Assembly: GCF_000742835.1 (NCBI RefSeq)
Contig: NZ_CP008941.1
Location: 1,321,001 to 1,385,000 of the forward strand
Reading direction: 5' to 3'
DNA: 64,000 nucleotides
Source of the DNA: Candidatus Paracaedibacter acanthamoebae
Lineage (GTDB): Bacteria; Pseudomonadota; Alphaproteobacteria; Paracaedibacterales; Paracaedibacteraceae
The translations under genes were made by a program, and so were the position numbers. The notes beneath the pieces were generated by a model. That model saw only the letters and a program-made list of their open reading frames with translations. It was not told the DNA's origin and did not search any database. Of the stretch, positions 58,293 to 64,000 are shown piece after piece (position 1 is the stretch's first letter; every line of letters begins with the position of its first letter).

Positions 58293-58850
58293 TTATTTAG
58301 AATCACTTACTTGACGACGTTTTTCAAGGATTCGTTTCAAAGCAGGATCCATAGTCTCTTCATTTCTTCTCTCGGTGTTAGGGCTCCAGCTTCCTCTTTG
58401 GTGAGGGTTAACGCCTCGAGGAGCAAACTGTTGACGAATAGCCAGATTATTCTGCATGGCTTGTCGGCCTTCTTCATTAAACATACTATCGTCAAACGGT
58501 AATGGCTGTTGACGAATACTCCGATTACTTTGCATTGGTTGGGAGGCATCCCCCTTAACTCTATTATCTGACCCCTCAGAAGACAGGATTCCCTGATTTT
58601 TAGTTACTTCAGCGCGCTGCCAATATGACAATAATGTATTATATTGCTTATCCGTAACAGATCGATTTTGTAAGATTTGTTGAACGGACTCTATGATTAA
58701 ATCCGCATTACCGTGCTGCAAAGCCGCATCAAAAAGCTGAGAAAAATTCTGCATTTCGTCTTCAGATGGGGTTGAAGAATTTTGCATAGCCTGCAAACCT
58801 AAAGCCATTCCTAAGCTTATTAAACCAACGGATATGAATTTTATTTTCAT
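58293..58850 (-). CDS. Small secreted protein of unknown function
   Basis: I do not recognise a family. The 185-aa precursor has a signal peptide (FISVGLISLGMALGLQAM). The mature part is Gln/Asn-rich and hydrophilic, with an internal repeat: QPMQSNRSIRQQPLPFD and QAMQNNLAIRQQFAPRG. The C-terminus is charged (LKRILEKRRQVSDSK). It is single-standing between the deformylase remnant and kdsD. GGATCCAG-like sequence precedes the ATG, a modest ribosome-binding site. Confidence 0.6.
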   Translation of the reverse strand: MKIKFISVGLISLGMALGLQAMQNSSTPSEDEMQNFSQLFDAALQHGNADLIIESVQQILQNRSVTDKQYNTLLSYWQRAEVTKNQGILSSEGSDNRVKGDASQPMQSNRSIRQQPLPFDDSMFNEEGRQAMQNNLAIRQQFAPRGVNPHQRGSWSPNTERRNEETMDPALKRILEKRRQVSDSK

Positions 58851-59079
58851 AACTGGATCCCCTCAAAAAAATTAAACCTCCTAAGATCTCTTTATAAATA
58901 GAGATCAATATAGTTAATTATGCGTTTATTTCCCCTTTCAATATTTTTATATTCCCCTTCTATTATCCATGGCTCTTGATTTTTACGTCCTATGCTTTTA
59001 CTCCCCTTCTCTTGTTGATTTTACAAACAAAAGTCCTCATATTAAATATATGATAATCCCTATAATAATGACTTAAATT

Positions 59080-60075
59080 ATGGCTGCACCTCAAAGCACA
59101 ATAACACTCTTTAAAGAATCAACAGATAAGCATATTGCGACTGCAAAAGATGTCCTAACCAATGAGGCAGACGCCCTCCATGTTTTGGCTAATCAGTTAG
59201 ATCATCATTTCTCCCATGTGGTGAACCTATTACTTACCATCAAAGGACGGGTGATTGTAACAGGTATTGGCAAGAGCGGCCACGTAGCCCGTAAAATTGC
59301 AGCAACCTTTGCCTCCACGGGACAGCCAGCCTTTTTCGTGCATCCAGCTGAAGCAAATCACGGCGACATGGGAATGATCACGCCGGATGATGCTGTCATT
59401 GCTTTATCGAATTCTGGCGAAACAGCAGAGCTAGCCAATTTAATTGATTTTACTCGTCGATTTAATATCCCCTTGGTGGGCATCACACGCAATCCTGAAA
59501 GCACCTTACACAAACTTTCAACCCATCCTTTGTGCGTTCCCCGTCACCCCGAGGCTTGCCCTATGGGTTTGGCTCCCACAACATCAACAACCATGATGTT
59601 AGCTTTGGGGGATGCCTTGGCGGTAGCTCTTTTAAATGCGCGCGATTTTACGGCCTGCGATTTCAAAACATTTCATCCTGGCGGATCCTTAGGGGGCAAG
59701 CTGCGTAAAGTCAAGGAATGCATGCATGGTGAAGATAAGCTCCCGCTCGTTAACCAATCGGATGTTATGCATGAAGTTTTAATTGTTATGTCTCAAAAAG
59801 GCTTTGGTTGTGCGGGCGTCATTGACAATCAAGGTGTCTTGGTTGGTGTCATAACTGACGGAGACTTGCGGCGCCACATGGGGATAAATTTTTTGCATCA
59901 ATCGGCCGTCGACGTTATGACTTCTTCGCCCTTAACCATTACCCCCGATATGCTCATGACAGAAGCTTTGGCGTTAATGAATCATAAAAGAATTACATCT
60001 TTGTTTATCTTGGTAGATAATAAACCGACAGGTATTATTCATGTGCATGATTTCCTGCGCGCTGGAATTCAATGA
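59080..60075 (+). CDS. kdsD: D-arabinose-5-phosphate isomerase
   Basis: KdsD interconverts ribulose-5-P and arabinose-5-P, the first step towards KDO in LPS core synthesis. The 331-aa protein has a SIS domain (about 40-180: VIVTGIGKSGHVARKIAATF, FVHPAEANHGDMGMIT, LSNSGETAEL) with the catalytic His candidate in the HGDMG motif, then two CBS domains (about 210-330: DVMTSSPLTITPDMLMTEAL). Length equals the KdsD/KpsF family. It lies 24 bp before lptC, linking KDO supply with LPS transport. Confidence 0.94.
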   Translation: MAAPQSTITLFKESTDKHIATAKDVLTNEADALHVLANQLDHHFSHVVNLLLTIKGRVIVTGIGKSGHVARKIAATFASTGQPAFFVHPAEANHGDMGMITPDDAVIALSNSGETAELANLIDFTRRFNIPLVGITRNPESTLHKLSTHPLCVPRHPEACPMGLAPTTSTTMMLALGDALAVALLNARDFTACDFKTFHPGGSLGGKLRKVKECMHGEDKLPLVNQSDVMHEVLIVMSQKGFGCAGVIDNQGVLVGVITDGDLRRHMGINFLHQSAVDVMTSSPLTITPDMLMTEALALMNHKRITSLFILVDNKPTGIIHVHDFLRAGIQ

Positions 60076-60099
60076 TTGTCAGAGAAACGATAGGTAATA

Positions 60100-60714
60100 A
60101 TGAAGTTCACTCAACCAAAGCGAAACAAAAAACTAAAGCGTATTCTGCCAGCTCTTACAGTTTTACTGATTTTAACCATAGCCTTTTGGCCAAATATTTA
60201 TAAATGGTTGTCGCCTCCCCCACCAGCGCCTAAACTTGTATCAACAATTGCTCAAAATTCTCCTGAAAAACCTAAAGATTCAATAGCGAATGAGGCGAGA
60301 GATATTTATTTTGATGGCGTCGACAAAAACAACCAACCCTATACTCTGACAGCCAAACAGGGGACTGAATTCAAGGAAGGGACCGTTGAGCTGACAATGC
60401 CTACCCTCACGCTTAAGTTGAATTCGGGCCAAACAGTGGTGCTGCGATCAGATAAAGCCATCCTTTATAAGGAACAGCAAAAAATTGAATTAATTGACCA
60501 TGTGGTTTTGACCCACACAACGGGCTATGAATTTACCACTGAAAAAGCGTGGCTCGATATGAAAACCTCCACAGCCTTTGGTCATGATCCGATTGCAGGA
60601 ACCGGCCCCCAAGGGCAGCTCTATGCAAAAGGTGGGTTCAAATTAAGCGACAAAGGTGAAAAGGTATCCTTTATTGGGCGACCAGAATTACTTATTCAAA
60701 AAGAGGGCAAATAA
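60100..60714 (+). CDS. lptC: LPS export system protein LptC
   Basis: The 204-aa protein has one N-terminal transmembrane helix (ILPALTVLLILTIAFWP) and a periplasmic beta-jellyroll (EARDIYFDGVDKNNQPYTLT, KAILYKEQQKIELIDHVVLT). It receives LPS from LptBFG and passes it to LptA. It directly abuts lptA (stop 60714, start 60715) and lies in the conserved kdsD-lptC-lptA-lptB-rpoN order, which supports a moderately conserved sequence. Confidence 0.9.
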   Translation: MKFTQPKRNKKLKRILPALTVLLILTIAFWPNIYKWLSPPPPAPKLVSTIAQNSPEKPKDSIANEARDIYFDGVDKNNQPYTLTAKQGTEFKEGTVELTMPTLTLKLNSGQTVVLRSDKAILYKEQQKIELIDHVVLTHTTGYEFTTEKAWLDMKTSTAFGHDPIAGTGPQGQLYAKGGFKLSDKGEKVSFIGRPELLIQKEGK

Positions 60715-61230
60715 ATGTTAAAAAACACAGTTTGGTTATTAATGTTATCCGCCGCCCTCTCTCAACCTAATGAACATAACAATACTATCCGTATTATTTC
60801 TGATACGATGGAATGTGATCAGCAGAAAAATATTTGCATCGCCACAGGCAACGCTTTTGCTGAACATCCCCACGATCCGGACAAACGCACAATTAGAGCA
60901 GAAAAATTTATCGCTCTTTTTGAAAAAATGAATCAAAACGCTCAATTAAAAAAGGGCGAAACCAACAAGAGCGATCTGAATAAAATTGAAGCACATGGCC
61001 ATGTTGTTATTACCGATAAAGACACTGTTATTCTGTGTGATACAGCAATTTATGATCACCCAACCCAAACGATTGAGTTATTTGGGAATGTAAAAATTAC
61101 CAATGAGCAAAATCAATTAAATGGGACTTATGGTCATGCAGATTTGAAAACAAAAAAATATCGTGTTACCAATAAAGGAAGCCAAGTCGAAGGGCTATTC
61201 GTTAACGCCAATAAGAAAGCAAAAAAATAA
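60715..61230 (+). CDS. lptA: LPS export system protein LptA
   Basis: LptA forms the periplasmic bridge carrying LPS to the outer membrane. The 171-aa precursor has a short signal peptide (VWLLMLSAALS) and an OstA-like domain (IRIISDTMECDQQKNICIAT, GHVVITDKDTVILCDTAIYD, IELFGNVKITNEQNQLNG). The lptB ATG overlaps its stop by one base (TAATG). Lys-rich C-terminus (NANKKAKK). Confidence 0.91.
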   Translation: MLKNTVWLLMLSAALSQPNEHNNTIRIISDTMECDQQKNICIATGNAFAEHPHDPDKRTIRAEKFIALFEKMNQNAQLKKGETNKSDLNKIEAHGHVVITDKDTVILCDTAIYDHPTQTIELFGNVKITNEQNQLNGTYGHADLKTKKYRVTNKGSQVEGLFVNANKKAKK

Positions 61231-61979
61231 TGACTGGTCACAAGGAACTTGAACAGTCCCCAGGGCTGTGGGCAGAAATGTTAGGTAAATCCTATCAAAA
61301 GCGCCCGATTCTGAGAGGAGTAAGCATCCATGTTCAACGGGGCGAAGCTGTCGGCTTATTAGGACCGAATGGCGCTGGAAAAACAACGTGTTTTTCAATT
61401 ATGTGTGGCTTAATCCACCCCGATAGTGGCTTAATTTTTCTCGATGGGATCGATTTAACCCATATGTCTATGTATCGCCGCGCCCGGCTGGGAATTGGAT
61501 ACCTCCCTCAAGAAACTTCTATTTTTCGCGGTCTAACGGTTGAACAAAACATCCGATCTATCGCTGAACTCTTTATAGAAGATAAAACAGATCAGCAAGA
61601 GTGTGTGGAACGGCTGATGGAAGAATTTTCTGTGACCCATTTACGCCAATCGCCCGCTGTGGCCTTGTCCGGCGGGGAACGACGACGCGTTGAAATCGCC
61701 CGGGCTTTGGCGGCCTCGCCCCAATTCTTACTACTTGATGAACCGCTCGCGGGAATTGACCCCATTGCCGTGAATGAAATTAGAGAGTTAATATTTCATT
61801 TAAAAGAACGAAATATTGGCGTTTTAATCACTGATCATAACGTGCGCGAGACTTTAGACATTGTTGACAGGGCTTATATCCTGCACAATGGCAAGGTTTT
61901 ACTAGGGGGAACCCCCCACGAAATTATTTCTTCAAAAGATGTGCGTCGCGTTTACCTTGGAGAAAGATTTTCCATGTAA
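61230..61979 (+). CDS. lptB: LPS export ABC transporter ATP-binding protein LptB
   Basis: LptB is the cytosolic ATPase of the LptB2FG transporter that extracts LPS from the inner membrane. The 249-aa protein shows Walker A LLGPNGAGKTTCFSI, the Q-loop in YLPQETSIFRGLTVEQNI, signature ALSGGERRRVEIARAL, Walker B FLLLDEPLAGIDPIAV and H-loop LITDHNVRETLDIVDRAY. These are LptB-type motifs. lptF and lptG are not in the window. rpoN starts 9 bp downstream. Confidence 0.96.
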   Translation: MTGHKELEQSPGLWAEMLGKSYQKRPILRGVSIHVQRGEAVGLLGPNGAGKTTCFSIMCGLIHPDSGLIFLDGIDLTHMSMYRRARLGIGYLPQETSIFRGLTVEQNIRSIAELFIEDKTDQQECVERLMEEFSVTHLRQSPAVALSGGERRRVEIARALAASPQFLLLDEPLAGIDPIAVNEIRELIFHLKERNIGVLITDHNVRETLDIVDRAYILHNGKVLLGGTPHEIISSKDVRRVYLGERFSM

Positions 61980-61988
61980 TCTGAGTAT

Positions 61989-63350
61989 ATGAAGACTCAG
62001 TTACATACATATTTAAAGCAAAGCCAACAGCTCAACCTGTCGCCTCAGATGCAGCAGTCCCTTCGGATATTGCAACTGAGCACCGTCGAAGTGCAAGAGC
62101 TAATTGATCAAAGCTTATTAGAAAATCCGTTTCTTGAACAAGAATCGGCCCATACTAGTTTTGCCGCCCCTCAAGATTCCTTAATCGACGACAATCCCTA
62201 TACCTCTTACTGGAAAGAACAGCAAGTTCGTATCCCAAATTCAGATGTAACGCACGATACCAATGCTCAACCAAGCACATTAAAGAGCCATTTAACGCAG
62301 CAACTTTTTATCACGACGCCCAATCAAAAATTCCGTGACATAGGGACCTATTTAATTGACCATATCGATGAAGATGGTTACTTAAGATTACCCCCTGATG
62401 ATCGGACACTGCAAACCTGTGGCCCAGAGATCTTGAATCAAGCAATCAATCTAATCCAAAGCCTTGATCCAGTGGGGGTGGGGGCCAGAACCCTAAGTGA
62501 ATGCTTGGCGCTTCAACTGAAGGATAGAGGGCTTTATAATGAAACTTACGCTGCCATTCTTGACAATCTTCATCTCTTGATCGAAAAAGGTCCTCTTGCG
62601 TTGGCACAAAAGTGTGCCCTTGATGTCGAAACTTTTAGAGCTAAAATGGATCTTATTAAGACCCTAAGCCCCCAACCCGGTTTAGCTTTCTCTCCGACAG
62701 AAACCACCATTTATATTACCCCTGACCTTTTATTTCGGCGCTATAATGGCCAATGGATCGCTGAACTCAATAAAGAAGCCTACCCCCGCCTGTTTATTGA
62801 CGAAAAATCCTTTACGGCTGTTATCAATAAATGCCAATCAATTGATGACAAAATATATATGAATAAGCAAATCTCATCCGCTAATTGGCTCGTCAAAAGT
62901 TTGGAGCAACGCGCTATAACGATGCTCAAAGTAGCCAATGCCATTATTCGTCATCAGATCCATTTCCTCAATCGTGGTCATAATTACCTTACCCCTTTAA
63001 AATTAAAAGATATCGCCACCGAGGTTGATATACATGAAAGCACTGTTAGCCGAGCTGTCACCGGTAAGTATGCAGCGACACCGTTCGGCGTCATTGAGCT
63101 TAAATCCTTTTTCTCTACCGCCTTAAATGAAGAGCAACCGACTCTCTCCAATAAAACCATTCAACTTCAGATCAAAAAGCTAATTGACATGGAGTCTAAA
63201 TCATCACCATTGTCCGATGATCAGCTGGTGTCAACGTTAAAAACATACGGCATTAGTGTCGCTCGACGCACTGTGACAAAATATCGCGAATCCTTGCAAA
63301 TTCCCTCTTCTTATGAGAGAAAAAAGATGGCAAGGGTACTTAATTTTTAA
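61989..63350 (+). CDS. rpoN: RNA polymerase sigma-54 factor
   Basis: Sigma-54 directs RNA polymerase to -24/-12 promoters that need an AAA+ activator. The 453-aa protein has region I (QSQQLNLSPQMQQSLRILQL, then ELIDQSLLENPFLE), the core-binding domain (SLDPVGVGARTLSECLALQL), the HTH (KDIATEVDIHESTVSRAVTG) and the RpoN box ARRTVTKYRESLQIP. The position between lptB and hpf is standard. Retention in a genome with other decay suggests that some sigma-54 regulon survives; no enhancer-binding activator is in this window. Confidence 0.96.
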   Translation: MKTQLHTYLKQSQQLNLSPQMQQSLRILQLSTVEVQELIDQSLLENPFLEQESAHTSFAAPQDSLIDDNPYTSYWKEQQVRIPNSDVTHDTNAQPSTLKSHLTQQLFITTPNQKFRDIGTYLIDHIDEDGYLRLPPDDRTLQTCGPEILNQAINLIQSLDPVGVGARTLSECLALQLKDRGLYNETYAAILDNLHLLIEKGPLALAQKCALDVETFRAKMDLIKTLSPQPGLAFSPTETTIYITPDLLFRRYNGQWIAELNKEAYPRLFIDEKSFTAVINKCQSIDDKIYMNKQISSANWLVKSLEQRAITMLKVANAIIRHQIHFLNRGHNYLTPLKLKDIATEVDIHESTVSRAVTGKYAATPFGVIELKSFFSTALNEEQPTLSNKTIQLQIKKLIDMESKSSPLSDDQLVSTLKTYGISVARRTVTKYRESLQIPSSYERKKMARVLNF

Positions 63351-63402
63351 CAAGTTCACACTATACTTATGATGTGTACTACATTTAGGAACGGAGGACT
63401 CG

Positions 63403-63963
63403 ATGAAAACAATCATTACTGGAAAGCATCTCGACATTGGGGAAAGCCTTAAGGCTCATATAGAAAAATCTATCACTGATATGGTTGCAAAATACTTTGG
63501 CGCCGTCCTCGAAGTTCATGTGAATTTAGCAAAATCAACTCATACTTTTGAAACAGATCTGGCATTCCATATTAGCCGCCATTTTATCGTAAGAGCGCAC
63601 GCTGAAGATTCAGATCCCTATCGCTGCTTTGATCTGGCGATGCATAAAATGGACAAGCGCACCCAAAAGTATCGCTCACGCTTAAGACAAACCAAGCGTC
63701 ATGAGAGTTCTGTGGAGAAAGAACAAGCCCCGGCCCTCACCTATGTCCTCAACGCAGAATCAGAGGATAATGGGGAAGACGAAAATCCTATCATTATTGC
63801 TGAAATGGATTCCGTCGTCCCAACGGTTTGCGTGAGTGATGCTGTGATGCATATGGATTTAATGGATCAGACTGTTGTGATGTTTAAGAACGTACGGTCA
63901 GGAAAAATGAATGTTGTTTTTCGGCGTCAAGATGGCAACGTGGGTTGGATTGATCCATCATAG
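63403..63963 (+). CDS. hpf: Ribosome hibernation promoting factor, long form
   Basis: Long HPF inactivates ribosomes by forming 100S dimers in stationary phase. The 186-aa protein has the N-terminal S30AE domain (about 1-95: ITGKHLDIGESLKAHIEKSI, EDSDPYRCFDLAMHKMDKR), an acidic linker (about 115-140) and the C-terminal dimerisation domain (about 145-186: SDAVMHMDLMDQTVVMFKN, RRQDGNVGWIDP). GGAGG precedes the ATG. It follows rpoN, and ptsN commonly follows. Confidence 0.94.
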   Translation: MKTIITGKHLDIGESLKAHIEKSITDMVAKYFGAVLEVHVNLAKSTHTFETDLAFHISRHFIVRAHAEDSDPYRCFDLAMHKMDKRTQKYRSRLRQTKRHESSVEKEQAPALTYVLNAESEDNGEDENPIIIAEMDSVVPTVCVSDAVMHMDLMDQTVVMFKNVRSGKMNVVFRRQDGNVGWIDPS

Positions 63964-63992
63964 CTTCTTTCACTCTAATAAGATGGAAAAAG

Positions 63993-63999
63993 AAAGGAG
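63993..63999 (+). promoter_or_regulatory. Ribosome-binding site of the next gene (off window)
   Basis: AAAGGAG at the very end of the window, 29 bases after the hpf stop, looks like the Shine-Dalgarno of a following plus-strand gene. In alphaproteobacteria this position is usually ptsN (inference). Confidence 0.55.
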
Positions 64000-64000
64000 C

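Noticed and set aside
1-64000. tRNA, rRNA, transposase or prophage genes
   Set aside because: No tRNA-like cloverleaf with TTCRA arm, no rRNA signature, and no transposase, integrase or phage structural protein recognised by eye; a covariance-model search would be decisive.

Overview
The window is about 40% G+C. It reads as chromosome of an alphaproteobacterium, most likely an intracellular or protist-associated lineage such as Holosporales/Paracaedibacter-like bacteria (inference). Signs of an alphaproteobacterium are the ubiquinol-cytochrome c chaperone next to a DUF177 gene, a DUF3035-type lipoprotein after lspA, a pair of M16 peptidase genes, radA-cvpA, an EipB-like envelope protein and the lptC-lptA-lptB-rpoN-hpf order. 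Signs of host-associated life are a decayed LuxR/NB-ARC/TPR gene, glycine-rich autotransporters, Sel1 and LRR remnants and several pseudogenes.

Layout. 1-2.4 kb: tsf-pyrH-frr (+). 2.8-6.2 kb: one large broken STAND-type gene. 6.2-9.3 kb: minus-strand block of ubiquinol-cytochrome c chaperone, DUF177, recR, rsmE, sodB, with bamE divergent. 10-16 kb: birA and the complex I membrane subunits nuoN/M/L (-), apart from the other nuo genes. 16.3-20.6 kb: Sel1-repeat protein, histidine kinase, response regulator and a second copy of the Sel1 gene's 3' end. 20.7-24 kb: frameshifted parC and a decayed HAD gene. 24-26.4 kb: murC-murB (-). 26.6-28.8 kb: two orphan genes, the first frameshifted. 28.8-36.1 kb: two tandem autotransporter paralogues (-), one broken. 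36.5-43.1 kb: ileS-lspA-lipoprotein-M16-M16 (+). 43.1-43.6 kb: a 199-bp tandem repeat. 43.7-45.3 kb: gmk and a HAD-IIA gene (-). 45.4-51.9 kb: cNMP/SLC13 transporter, periplasmic binding protein, radA, cvpA, EipB-like, ribbon-helix-helix protein (+). 52-53 kb: intact HAD paralogue (-). 53.2-57.4 kb: RND efflux adaptor and frameshifted pump. 57.5-58.9 kb: broken peptide deformylase and a small secreted protein (-). 59-64 kb: kdsD-lptC-lptA-lptB-rpoN-hpf (+).

The backbone genes cover translation, respiration, peptidoglycan, LPS and lipoprotein maturation and outer-membrane assembly. The kdsD-lpt block makes the KDO precursor and exports LPS; lspA and bamE serve lipoproteins and the Bam machinery that would insert the autotransporters.

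The most striking observation is recurrent gene disruption at homopolymers. Five disruptions fit loss of one base from an 8-base run: parC, the RND pump, the 26.6-kb orphan, the HAD pseudogene and autotransporter 2. This could be sequence error, slippage or phase variation. The NB-ARC, HAD and deformylase genes carry several independent lesions and look truly decayed. No tRNA, rRNA, CRISPR array, transposase or prophage was recognised.
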